Positions 52,139 to 63,965 of a stretch of DNA of 64,000 nucleotides are shown one piece after another. Position numbers and translations under genes: made by a program. The notes beneath the pieces are model-generated. The model saw nothing but the letters and a program-made list of their open reading frames with translations, had not been told where the DNA came from and ran no database searches. The stretch is taken from NCBI GenBank assembly GCA_002189035.1, contig CM007990.1, positions 744,001 through 808,000 of the forward strand, written 5' to 3'. This DNA comes from Utricularia gibba. Taxonomy: Eukaryota; Streptophyta; Magnoliopsida; Lamiales; Lentibulariaceae. Numbering within the stretch: the first letter of the stretch is position 1; every line of letters starts with the position of its first letter.

Positions 52139-53233
52139 CACCTCAACAAAAAGCTTCCTGATTTGGAAGTGGGGTGCACCAAAATCTAGTTTTCTTCTTG
52201 AAATACAGGCAACCAACACCAAGCTCCGCCAATGATCCAAGATGTGAATGCAAGGGAGAAAGAAGAGGGAATTTTGCAGCTTCCTGGATTGACCAGTTGT
52301 AGTTAATGCTGGTGGAACTGGTGCCTTGTGCCTTCTCTCTTCCGTAAGCAGTAGCCATTTCTATATGTAAACACTTTGAAGATCTACCTTGGTTAATAGT
52401 TATCCTGCTGTTGACTTTCTTTCTTTTTTTTTCTGGAATCCGCCATGGTGATTGTGACAACCCATCTTACTCCTGTAGTTTAAAGCCGTTTACTTCTGCG
52501 TTCCAGACTCAATAACACCATTTTTATTCCTCTGTTCATTCATTCCTATCAGTAACGCAGTATTTTCCTCATGTAAACAACACAGTTTCTTGCCATCATT
52601 CATCTTCCCAGGGCCTTCATCGATTCCATGATCAAATCATTGAAGTATAGGGGGGCCTGCACTACGCATGTTAGAATATGTATTAATGGCTTAGCTTCAA
52701 GGCATGTATAACAATAACTGCAATACAATGTAGGGTGATAGTCTACCATTGGAAAAATGTCTTCTTTATGTTGGCGGTTGCATCATGTGTTGTTAGACAA
52801 AAGGTACTTCGATTGCTACTGATCAACTTACAAACATGATCTTCTAACTAATGAAAGCATGGACTTTTTCTTCTTGATTATGAACTACTTCTAACAAACT
52901 ATCTCAATAAAAATCAAAATAATGTTGTACTTCGTCACAGTCTTTTATGAAATTTTATACGAAAACTTATATATAATATATGATTGACCCCATTGTAAAT
53001 TTATAAAAAAAAATTCTTGATGAAAAAAGTTTTTTAAATTTATACTAGATACAGATTGAAATCAAAACTAGGTTACTCTTTATTTTTTAAATTTTATTTT
53101 ATTGTCACATATTTCGAAAATATATCCGGTCACAATTTTATTTGGGCTTCCTGGCTCGTGTCCTAGGCCCATACCCCGATCCCGGGTCGCTATTGGAATT
53201 GGGTTAAGCCCAAGTTAATATTAATTCCAAAAA
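52139..53233. other. Divergent intergenic region between GAE and SagB-like genes
   Basis: 52139-52500 is probable GAE leader and promoter. 52640-53130 is AT-rich and without features. 53143-53212 is the SagB-like promoter (separate entry). Confidence 0.6.
53143..53212 (+). promoter_or_regulatory. Site II cluster, promoter of SagB-like gene
   Basis: TGGGCT at 53143-53148, GGCCCA near 53166-53171 and AGCCCA at 53207-53212 lie just upstream of the ATG at 53234. The last is only 22 bases from it, so the 5'-UTR must be short or the true start lies further in (53255 or 53366). Confidence 0.5.
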
Positions 53234-55333
53234 ATGGATTTGGAGGTGTCTTTAATGGCGGTTCGGAAAATGTTGCTTGTGCACCAGAAGCAATTTCCGG
53301 TACCCTTCGGTCGACCTGCCCGCTGCTCCGGTCACCGGCGCGTTGGTTCCTTTCGTATTATAGGGATGTCTACGTCGTCACAAGAAACGCATAGCGTGGA
53401 AAATCAAGAGCTTTTAGACCAAGCCATCCGGTACCACGGTCAGACTAAACACTCCTTCACCAATTACGCTCGCGGCCCTCACGGCCTGGACTGGGCAAAT
53501 CAGCCGAATCCATTCCGCCGCTATCTCACCGCTCCAATACTTCCACTGCTCCATCCGGATACCGATGGCGTATTCGCTACCCCTGCATATTCCTCCCTTT
53601 TCAATTCTGTCCCGGCTCCGAAGCCGGTCACTAAAGAGACAATTTCGGAGCTTTTCTACAATTCGTTGGCCCTTTCCGCCTGGAAGAAAAGTGGGTTTTC
53701 AACGTGGTCGCTGCGCGTGAACCCTAGCAGTGGAAATTTGCATCCTACTGAAGGTTACTTGATATCCCCACCCATTGCGGCACTCTCGGAACACTCGTTC
53801 GTCGCGCATTACGCCCCGAAAGAGCATGCGCTGGAGCTCAGAGCGCGAATCCCATCAGGTTTCTTCTCGGAATGCCTTCCGGAGGGTTCTTTTTTGATTG
53901 GATTGTCATCTATATTTTGGCGTGAGGCATGGAAATATGGGGAGAGAGCTTTCAGGTATTGCAATCACGACGTTGGGCACGCAATAGCTGCTGTTGCCAT
54001 GGCTGCTGCTGGGCTTGGATGGGATGTGAGAATCTTAGATGGGTTATGTTATGAAGAGTTGCAGAAATTGATGGGACTCGATAACCATGAAGAATTCAGT
54101 ATTCCCAGCAGACCCGTGAAGGGAAAAATGCCTGAAATTGAGTTCGAGCACCCAGATTGCGTATTGCTTGTTTTCCCCAGTGATCTATCTGGTTTTGAAA
54201 TGGATTATGAGAAGTTGAGATCATCTTTGCAGAAACTTTCAAGTTTTGATTGGATGGGGAAGGCGAACACCCTCAGTAAAGAGCATATTTGTTGGGACAT
54301 CATTTACAGAACAGCAGAAGCTGTGAAAAAGCTTGCAGTATCAAGGAAAGAATTGATTTTGAAGCCTTTTAACAGTTCCAGATTCGTCAGTGAGAGTTCA
54401 TATAAGGGGCTTACTCTGAGTCAAGTGGTGAGAAAACGGAGGAGTGCTGTTGATATGGATGATTCCACAGCAATTTCAAGGGAAACTTTCTATCAGATTT
54501 TGGTACATTGTGTGGCTTTTGGCGATCATGAAAGTGAGCAGAAGCAGAAGACTCAACTGACGTTGCCATTTCGAGCATTGTCTTGGCCTTGTCAAGTTCA
54601 TGCGGTTTTTTTTGTTCATAGAGTTCTGGGGTTGCCGAATGGCTTGTACTTCCTGGTGCGAAACAGTGACCATTTTCACGAGCTTAAGGCGGCAACAAGA
54701 CCGGAATTCAAGTGGGTTAAGCCGGACGGCTGCCCGGACGATCTTCCCCTGTATGAGCTCTCACAAGGCAACTGTCAAGAACTATCAAAACGTCTATCAT
54801 GCCATCAGGTCTGCATATGGAAAATCTGAGATCTCTATTTGATAGTTTCTCATAACCAAATATAATTCACAGTGCCTTGATCACCTTTAAAACCTTGACT
54901 GTTGCTACACAGGACATCGCCAGTGATGGCTGCTTCAGCCTGGGAATGGTAGCGCGTTTTGAGGCAACTCTACGGGAAAATGGAGCATGGATGTATCCAC
55001 GCCTTTTCTGGGAAACCGGAGTTCTCGGCCAAATTCTTTACCTTGAAGCACATGCCGTCGGCATCTCTGCTACCGGAATCGGATGCTTTTTCGATGACCC
55101 TGGTACTTCCCTTTGCCCCTTCACTATCTCGATAGTACGCTCTAGTAGTAACTTGAATCATGTTTTAAAGCTCAACGTGATTCTGTGCTGCACAATGTTT
55201 TGCAGTGCACAACGTTCTGGGGCTGAGAGGATCGCTGTTTCAGAGCTTGTACCATTTCACCGTCGGCGGGCCGGTGCTCGACCAACGGATCATGAGCCTG
55301 CCGGCGTATCCTGGGCCGAATGTAGATGCTTGA
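53234..55333 (+). CDS. SagB/nitroreductase-like FMN oxidoreductase family protein (two modules)
   Basis: Three exons, 53234-54808, 54913-55102 and 55206-55333, give 630 aa. The first about 45 residues are Arg/Ser/Pro-rich without acids (VHQKQFPVPFGRPARCSGHR) and may target plastid or mitochondrion. A second ATG (MSTSSQETHS, 53366) starts the conserved part. The first nitroreductase-like module (about 130-290) includes ELFYNSLALSAWKKSG, SLRVNPSSGNLHPTEGYLI and HDVGHAIAAVAMAAAGLGW. The second (about 395-630) includes LTLSQVVRKRRSAVDMD, RLFWETGVLGQILYLEAHAV and ATGIGCFFDDPVHNVLGL. This is the double SagB-type thiazole/oxazole dehydrogenase-like architecture found in bacteria and plants. It probably binds FMN; the substrate in plants is unknown. 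No peptide-toxin operon context exists here. Confidence 0.8.
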
Positions 55334-55538
55334 GTACTCTTCACCGTGTAAGTTTCGAAGCAGGTCAGCATTTAGCTCCATTTTCGCCAGTTTGGAAGCT
55401 GTGACCTCATGCTGTATACATAAAGTACAGAGTTAAATCTATAAACGAAGTTCAGAGAAGGAGGAGCGTCCGTTTGGAAACTGGAAATTGCTCCACAGAG
55501 AAGGGAATGGGAGGCAGTAGATACTGCGGGATCGATAT

Positions 55539-57131
55539 TTACAATCCGGCGGTGAAGGGCACACCGGTGGGCGGAATCCAGTGGTCGCCGGTGATGAAGT
55601 TCTTGGCCGTGAACCGATCGGCCTCTGCCGGGTCTCTGAGTACGTGGAAACCAGGCCATTTAACCCGGTTGCCGGTATTCGCTCCGGCCCCAACGTTCAT
55701 GTACTCCCCGTAATACAGAGTAGAAACTGCGAAATCGCCGTGCCACTCTCTCCACCCCCTGCCGTCGATGCATCCATCGATCGCCGTTTTCATGAACACC
55801 GTTCTCGAGTACTTCTTCCATGGACGCCCCAGATAGCTCTTGATCCGACCCTTTACGGCGCCGAGCTCCGTCGCGGGTAGGACTCGGGAATTGATCACGG
55901 AAATTCCGGTGTTCTGGTTGGGGTCACTTCGCCCCTGCGCAGTTATCGTGTTGGCTTGGTGATCCATCGGGCGGCGTACGATTATGTCGCAGTTTTGGAA
56001 TACGGCGGCGGCGTCACCGAATATGAAATCCACCGTGCCGTGAATTTGGCAATCCCGAAAGAATTGGCGAGAAGCGAGGACGAACAGCGTGTCCTGGAAA
56101 CCCTTGAAACTGCAACGGTAGAAGATTGACATATCAGAACTTACTCTCACCGCCACCGCCTGGTGCTTCGCCGGCCCCGCCGTGTTCTCGAATGTCATGT
56201 CTCTTGCCCAGAACCCGTCCCCTGCAACACCTGTTTGCTGCAATTCATTATCAATGATTTCCGTTACTGTTTTCACCTCTCGGATTCTTAATTTCTTACC
56301 AAGTGTGGCCGAACTGATGGTGGTTGCTCCGTCGATGGCGTTGCGGTTACCCGTGACGATGGTTTTGTCGATTCCATCGCCGACGAACATAACGTTCCTT
56401 AAATGTCCGCCGATCTCCACCTTCTCGCGGTATACACCGGATTTCACATACACAACCGCTCTCTCCGGCCGATTACGACCTAATCGAGAGAGAGCATTCA
56501 CCGCATCGTTGATCGTCTTGTACTGACCGGAGCCATCTTGTGCCACAACGAAGCCCGCCGGCGATGTCCCCGGCTTCCAGGCCCCCAGAAGCCCATCGCC
56601 GGAACTCCGCTCAGGGATTTGCCCTGAAGAGAATCTCATCAGTATCCCCAATCGAAACATGCTTTAAATTAACACACCCTGTGTTTGACCTCTCGGAAAC
56701 CTATTCATCCCTTTAACGGCAATGAGCGCGTTTCGAATAACCGCCGTCAAATTCTGGGACTCCAACGGCGAACCACTCCTTCCTAGTTCATCCAAACAAG
56801 CTCTGTGGCTAGCCATGGCGGAGCTCAGCCAAGCCACTGCATCATCTCCGGCGCCGTCACCAGAAAACAACCTCGCTAGCCTCTGCTCCGCCGTCACATA
56901 CAACGTCACACATCCTTCAATGGCACCACCGGCCAAGCCCCATTCTCCAGCAGCACGCTTATCATCACCAAACCGCTGAGCCCACGAAACTGCTCGCAGA
57001 ATCCCCTCCCTCGCCATCTCCACCTCTTCAAGGCCATCATCAAAGCCTCCGGCGACACAGAGTAAATGCACAATCAAAAGAACCTTGAAAAAGATCATTT
57101 TCAGGGAAACACATCTCGGAACGGCGTCCAT
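55539..57131 (-). CDS. Pectinesterase with N-terminal PMEI-like pro-region (PME36-like)
   Basis: Modelled as three exons on the minus strand, 57131-56690, 56623-56300 and 56230-55539, for 485 aa. A signal peptide (MIFFKVLLIVHLLCVAGG, starting at the second Met) sends it to the apoplast. The pro-region (about 35-150) is a short PMEI-like helical domain. The catalytic domain has AQDGSGQYKTI, QAVAVRVSS, GFQDTLF (Gln), CQIHGTVDFIFGDA (Asp) and YLGRPWKKYSRTVF (Arg). It removes methyl groups from homogalacturonan. Without splicing, a TAA at 56664-56666 would end the frame before the catalytic part. A 66-base GT-AG intron (56624-56689) removes it; a 54-base alternative exists. No RRLL-type processing motif is seen between the domains. 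By position it resembles PME36 (At3g60730, recalled). Confidence 0.82.
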
Positions 57132-58549
57132 GTTCCGAAGCTTAGAAACAGTTTCACAGACATGTGTCGGCGTGGATCATTTATGTGCATGAACGAAGAT
57201 CTCTGCCTCAACGACAAGTAGCCGGGCGTTGTTCGAATCTCCACCGATTGGCATTTCTCTGCACCTCCATGCATTGTAAGCATTAACTATAATGTAATGT
57301 GTTCGAAATCAAATCATAATTTCGGTTCAAAATATTGACTTTTCGTATGATTTAAAATAATATTTCATTTTTAAATTATTTTTTTATATTTAAAACCATG
57401 GTTGAAACCAAAAATGTACATTTGATTATGATTCGATTTCAGTTTCAATTTCAATTCAATTCAAGGTTTATGATTCTGATTTTGAATCAAACTATAATCG
57501 AATTTGACATTGAACCGTAATTTATAAACCAACCAATAACAACAATAACATCAAACAATAAGATAATAATAAAACTAAAAGAAACTTAATAATATTTATC
57601 CAAACAATACGTAAAATAGTAATAATTCAAATCAAATAAAATTGATTAAATTCAATTACTCTCTTTACATTACATTTACGTGTAACCCATTTTTAAAAGT
57701 CAATTATTAAATAGAATATTTGGAAAGTATAAATAATATTATTAAATGCCAGATTTTATTTTTGAATACTTTGTTCCAGCGCATTGCTGACGTCAGTTCT
57801 CCCTCTTCCCATGATCCCGAGTTCCGTACCGAACGTTCCGGTAGTTTCCATGAGAGTTCATTCACCACTCATCATCTTTCACACAAACCTGGGGTTGTTC
57901 AATCTATACATAAAGAATTCTCATTCGCAATAGAAGGTCAACAACATGCCCAAAATTTCAAAATACTTTAGTAGTAAAGATAATTTATAGTTTTTTTTTT
58001 TCGAATTGAATGGGTTATTTGGTATTTCATTTTCATATTAAGATAGTGTTTAGTTGATGTAAATAAGATAAAATGAGTTTAATTTGTTTCAGTTGAAATA
58101 TAGTTAATGTAACGAGATTCATTTTTTTAAAATAGTATTTAGTTATTGATATTAGAAATGAGGTTCAGTGATTTTAAGTAAAATAATAAGGATGTGGTTA
58201 ATTGAATACAGATTAAAAAAATTATGTAATTTAGTATGCATTTAAATATAATAATTAAATATTATATAATTCCATCAACCAAATAATCATTAAGTATATT
58301 TATTCTTTTATTTTTAAAAATAAAAAAATAAGTCTATGTTGAAGGAGATATGAAGGTATTTTTCTCCTGTAAAATCCATTAAATTATTCAATGGATTCAA
58401 CAAAAACGCCTTTTGAGACGTTGACTTTTCATCATGTACTGCTTTAGGGGCTTATTTCAATTATTTAAGCTGACTTTCATATTAAATATATTGTTGTCTT
58501 AAATACTATGATTATTTATTTGGTAATAAATCGAATATTTTAATGAAAA
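57132..58549. other. Divergent intergenic region between two pectinesterases
   Basis: Strongly AT-rich, no gene seen. 57400-57500 is a repetitive TTTCAATT/GATTCGATT stretch. No recognisable TATA box was assigned. Confidence 0.6.
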
Positions 58550-60275
58550 ATGGCTGTGAATAGACGTTATCTTTACAAGGAGTCTAAACTGTTTGCTGCT
58601 AAACCGACATTCATGGCCACAACCGTTCTTCTTCTGGCTGCTTCTTTAGCCCTCGCTTCTGCCGCCGCTTCCGGCGAGTGTCCGCCGGCGATCACGGGAT
58701 GGTGTGAGAAGACTCCATACCGGAATACGTGTGTCAGCATGCTTTGTGGAAACCCTCAATACCATGTCCCCATCAAAACCCCATTTGATTTCTTCAACCT
58801 GTCCACTTCCTTAGCCCTGGATCACTCCCTTTTAGCTCGTAAGAGCTTGGAGTGGCTCGGCTCCAAGTGCCGTGGCCGCCGGCAAAGAGCTGCCTGGACG
58901 GATTGCGCGGAGCTCTTCGGTAGCATGGTTAGGCATATCGGGAAGACCCTCGATCGGAATGGGAATACCACGGCGGAGGACGCCCAAACGTGGCTCAGTA
59001 CGGCGCTGACGAACCTCGAAACGTGCCGAGATGGAGTATCCGATATCGGAATAAGTGGTATTGGTGCTATTCATGCTGTCTGCGGCAACCTTAGCCGATT
59101 GATCAGCAACGCCCTGGCGGCGAACCGCTATGGTGAAAAGAGTACAATTGAGAATGAGGAGTTCCCGAGTTGGGTTGATAGGAAACTGTTGGTGTCATCA
59201 AACCCCTCGCCGGATATCGTCGTTGCCAAGGATGGCTCCGGGGACTACACGACAGTCGCTGCGGCGGTTGCCGCAGCTGCTGGAAAAACTAGTGGAAGTG
59301 CTGGCAGGTTTGCGATTTACGTGAAGGAGGGGATTTACAAGGAGACTGTGAATATTGGGAACGGGTTAAATAATATCATCATGTACGGCGATGGAATCGG
59401 AAAGACGATCATCACCGGAGCTAACAGCGTCGCCGGCGGATACACCACCTACAGCTCAGCCACTTTTGGTAAGCGAACATCATGTTTGACCTCAAAGATT
59501 AAAAAAAAGAAAAAAGTCAGCTCAATTCATCACCAAGAATTGAAATTTTGGTCAACTGAATTAAAAATAAAATTTTTTTCCTTGCAGCGGTAGATGGGAC
59601 AGGGTTCATTTCCAAGGGAATAACCTACCGGAGCACAGCGGGCCGGCGGGTCAGCAAGCGGTGGCCGTCCGGTCGAGTTCCGATCAATCCATTTTCTATC
59701 AATGCAGCATCGAAGGTTACCAAGACACACTCTACGTCATCTCCAATCGTCAATTCTTCAGGGAATGCAACATCTACGGCACCGTGGATTTCATCTTCGG
59801 CAACGCCGCCGTCGTCTTCCAGAAATGCAACATCTACGCCCGTAATCCGCCACAAAAAGTCAATACCATCACGGCCCAGGGCCGAACCGACCCGAACCAA
59901 AACACGGGCATTTCTATTCACAATTGCGTCGTGGCAGCAAACTCGACGCTTCCTTCCACCGTGACTACGTATTTGGGTCGACCCTGGAAGGACTACTCGC
60001 GAACCGTTGTCCTGGAATCGAAATTGGGCAGCTTGATTAACCCCGCCGGTTGGTCGGCGTGGGAGAGGAACCCAGTTCCCAGCACGCTATACTACGGCGA
60101 GTACAGCAACACCGGTGCCGGCTCGTCCACGGCGAAACGGGTTAAATGGGCGGGGTACCATGTGATCAGGGACTCCTTGGTGGCCAGTCAGTTCACGCCG
60201 GGCCAATTTATCTCCGGTAACGACTGGCTACCGGCTACCAATGTGCCGTACGCAGCAGGTCTAATCAAGGGGTAA
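58550..60275 (+). CDS. Pectinesterase/pectinesterase inhibitor (PME17-like); one-base frameshift in exon 2
   Basis: Two exons, 58550-59468 and 59588-60275, make 535 aa if one base is restored. The second ATG (58613, MATTVLLLAASLALASAAAS) begins a clear signal peptide and is a strong alternative start. The PMEI domain (about 40-190) has the paired cysteines CEKTPYRNTC, CAELF and CRDGV. The linker WVDRKLL carries the RKLL processing motif that separates pro-region from enzyme. The catalytic domain has AKDGSGDYTTV, GYQDTLYV, CNIYGTVDFIFGNA, YLGRPWKDYSRTVV. The secreted enzyme de-esterifies cell-wall pectin. The conserved AGPAGQQAVA segment requires CCC at 59643-59644 where only CC is present, so the frame shifts there. 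Everything after is intact to GLIKG and stop. It sits divergently from another pectinesterase and recalls PME17 (At2g45220). Confidence 0.88.
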
Positions 60276-62811
60276 CCCCTACCCTCCATTTCACCGCCAT
60301 GGCTTCCCTGTACACACCCAGGCGGTTAATCCTCCGGTTAACCTCCGATCCCCTGAAAAATGCGCCGGAGCAGTAACACCATGAACACGGAATACAAATA
60401 CTTGATACTTTCATCGATAGTGACTGATTATGGGCACCGCCGGAAGGGTGTCAGGGAAGAGATAATGAGGCCAGCATCTGCTCAGAATGCCCATGGCACC
60501 TCCAGATATCTTCAGGAGTAGACTCCTGAGTGCCCTGCTCTGGGTTTATGGACAGACGCGCTCCATATTTTATTATTTTATTTTATTTTATTTTCTTGAA
60601 ACTTCTTAGGAAAATAATTTTTATATATTATAATATCTATAATTTTTAATACAATAATTTAATTACTGATAAATTCAGTATTTAATTCACCAATAAATAA
60701 AATTGTAGTAGTACATGTGTTGAAGTATGGATGACTGCCTGTAAATTTAATTATTTTTATTTTGATATATATATATATATATATGATTATTTTAATTGAA
60801 TTCGCATGTGCAGTTGTGTCTCTAGTCGGTTCAATTTATTTTTTATTTAATTATAAATTTGAATTCATTTGGCCTTTTTTCTTTTATTATATGATAATCA
60901 CATCCCGAATCTAGTTTAGAGCCTCTCGTTTTGAACTAACGATCAAATGTCACGATTCCTAACATCTATGAAAATCTAATTAAAATATTATAAATGCTTA
61001 TTTATTGTTATATTTAATTTAAAAAATGTGGATTCAATTTGAATCGAATTAAAATTCGTATTGAACTCATAATTTTAAGGTGTAAATAATAGTCCTTAAT
61101 TGCATGATTTTTCACGATTTTATGCAGCTATTCCAATTTCCAAAATTGTTTTCATTAATTATTGTTATTTATTACTATTATGGTACAATTAATTTCCATC
61201 CATTGTATTCTTTTTTAATATTATACTGTAAAATTATTTATAAAAGCACAATATTCTTAGACCATGCCTTAAAATTAGCCTTTCTAAAGATGAGATTATA
61301 AAATTTAAATACAATCAAATAATTAATTTTTGACAAAAAAGAATAAAAATTACCTAAATTTTAATATTAAATTAAAATGGAATCTACAATATATAATTAC
61401 GTAAAGAACTGAATGTACACATATTTTAAATATTATTATTAAATAAAATCTCTATATTTAACTCTTATTACGATATGATTCGTTTGGAATATTAAGATTC
61501 TCATTTTTTTATTTCAAAAAATATTATTAACACCACAAAATTCAATAAAAAAATAATTGAAATTGGGTTGTGTTGAAGGGGTTGGTAGTTGAGAAGGGGA
61601 CAAAGGGAATTGAATGGGGAGCATCATTCTAGGGATTTGCTTTTGAAATTAGTTTAATTGTGCAATTGAATTTCATTGATTATAATGATTGGATTGGATG
61701 GGGTGAAATGTGGATGATTCTTGGCCTCTAAATTTCATATGATTTTCATGTGCATTTAAATTTGTTTGACATTATGCTTTTTCTTTTATAATATACTAGA
61801 TATGGGTGTAATTAATTTATACATAATTTGATACAGATGACAGTGTTTTGTAATAATTATTATATATTATCTTTTTATGTAAAAAATTATAATTGAATAA
61901 TTAAATAATATTATTAAAATATTTATATTTAATCATGTATCACGTGGTTAAAAATAAAAGAATAATATCTTATTTTAATGTAGGAAGACTAAGTAAATCT
62001 ATTTCATACATAATTTTTTGTTTTAATATAAATAAAAAAATTAGTGATATATTTAATCCCTTATGTAATATATCATTACTTACAACACGTGTAATTAAAA
62101 TAATTTAATTTATTTAATTCTTTTTAAGTGGGCATTTTCCCCTCAAAATATGAGTGAATAATCTTTTTATTAATTATATTTTATAAATTTATATTACCAA
62201 TCAAACATATTTTATAATTTATTTAATACAATTAAAAATTATAATAATGTCAAATCACAAAAGAGGCAAAAATGTGAGGTGGGAGGAAGAGGAAATCAAG
62301 AAAACGGGGGTGGCGGAGATTGAGGAGGGAGCAGCCGGCGCCCCTGCAAATCGGTGGTACAGATGATTTTCTTTTTTGCAGAAACGGCGAAAGAGGGCGC
62401 CGGCTTCTACACATCAATCGTGGGTTCGGTGAGCCACCAAATCAAAACCCTATGTTGGTGTTCAGATCAAATTAAATGCGCCTTCGCCAACTCCGCCACT
62501 TGTGTTCCTTCGTTGGGAGCAGCAGTAGCACCCAGTATCAGTTTTGCAGCGCAGGGCAGGCGCCGTTTCTCCTCTTTTCCCGAACCCTACTCCATCCCCT
62601 TCCCCTTACACTTTCTTTAATACGCTTCGCACACATACCACTTCTATTTCTATATATATCTTCTCTCTGCTGTGTACCCATCTTTGTGCTTCTCAAGTTT
62701 CGTCTTTTCCTCACACCTCTTTAGAGGGTTTCTGTTTTGCTATATGTACCCCCTTGGTGTATAGATTTTCTTCAGTTCCCCTCTCCTGGGAAGAAGCAGA
62801 AGAACGAAAAC
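60276..62811. other. AT-rich intergenic region upstream of PLATZ gene
   Basis: About 2.5 kb, very AT-rich, no gene seen. It includes a (TA)n microsatellite at about 60765-60784. The GC content rises after 62270, where the PLATZ promoter and a long 5' leader probably lie, with an AAAACCCTA motif near 62444. Confidence 0.6.
60763..60785. repeat. (TA)n microsatellite
   Basis: Uninterrupted TA dinucleotides, about eleven units, in AT-rich intergenic DNA. Confidence 0.85.
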
Positions 62812-63965
62812 ATGGTGGGCATTTCTCTTCTCCTCTATGAATTTTGTCATTGTTTCTGATCCGTAGTCTTTCTGTGAATTGTGTTTTTTTTTTTTTTTGT
62901 TGTTGCTGGTTTGGGGTTGTTTTTCTGTGATTTTGGCTTCTAGGGTTTGTTTTTCTTTTGAACTCTGCGTCTTTCGTATGAATTCGGTTTCTCTTGTTTT
63001 TGAATTCTGCGGTGTAGTTGGTTTCGTCGGAAGTTCTTCCTTCATGGCTGTCTGTGCTGTTGGCTGAGAAGTTCTTCAACGCCTGTATAATTCATGAAGA
63101 TTGTAAGAAGAATGAGAAGAACGTGTTTTGTTTGGACTGCTGCGAGGGTATTTGCCCTCACTGTCTACCGTCTCACACCTCTCATCGTCTTCTCCAGGTA
63201 ATCTCATCAATTCCCCTTCGTCGTCTTCTTCTTCTCTGTAAAACTTTTCTGATTCTGAGAAAACGTTGTGCCCAGATAAGACGATATGTGTACCACGACG
63301 TCATAAGGCTTCTCGATGCTAGCAAACTCATGGATTGCTCCCATGTTCAAGTAAGTTTTTACAGAAAAGTTTCTTGGGAGAATTTGAACGAACTTCGTTG
63401 TTTCTCTGTGAATTCAGATGTACACTACAAACAGTGCCAAAGTGGTGTTTCTCAATCAACGGCCGCAGGCACGGCCGCCGCGTGCCTCCGGTAGCCTCTG
63501 CGTCACCTGCGACAGAAACCTCCAGGAATCGTACCTCTTTTGCTCCCTTTTTTGTAAGGTGAATTTCGAAATCCCGAATCCATTTTTGCTCTCATAGTTC
63601 ATTCAAGTGATGAATCTCAACGGACTGAATCCCATGTTCAGATTCAGCACATTCTGCAGAGTGGAGGCAAGCTCTCCGACCATCTCCGAAATTGCGAATT
63701 CCTTGCTTTACCGGAGCCCGGGCTGGACGACGGACAATTGACGCCAGAGTCGGTCCTCGATCCCGACCCGGCGACCACAGAGTCGGGTTCCAGTAGCGAG
63801 TGCCATAATGTGAGCTGTACGGCGACGACAGAAGCGGTGGTCAGGAAAAAGAGAAGCAATCTTGTCTCCGTCTGCCGGAACCCGTTCCGCACAGTTTGCC
63901 GGCCCGCATCCCTCGCCGGCGAGTCTCGCCGCAAATCCACGCCACATCGCTCCCCCTTCCACTGA
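62812..63965 (+). CDS. PLATZ family zinc-dependent DNA-binding protein
   Basis: Five coding exons: 62812-62814, 63018-63197, 63276-63350, 63418-63558 and 63642-63965, for 240 aa. The first contributes only the ATG, ending at ATG|GTGGGC. The protein reads M-LVSSEVLPSWLSVLLAEKF. It then has the PLATZ zinc-binding region: HEDCKKNEKNVFCLDCCEGI, CPHCLPSHTSHRLLQ, IRRYVYHDVIRLLDASKLMD, KVVFLNQRPQARP and CVTCDRNLQESYLFCSLFCK. The C-terminal third is Ser/Pro/Arg-rich and ends STPHRSPFH. PLATZ proteins bind A/T-rich DNA through zinc, repress transcription and help RNA polymerase III in some plants. The gene is complete; the window ends 35 bases later. It resembles At3g60670 by synteny (recalled). Confidence 0.88.
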
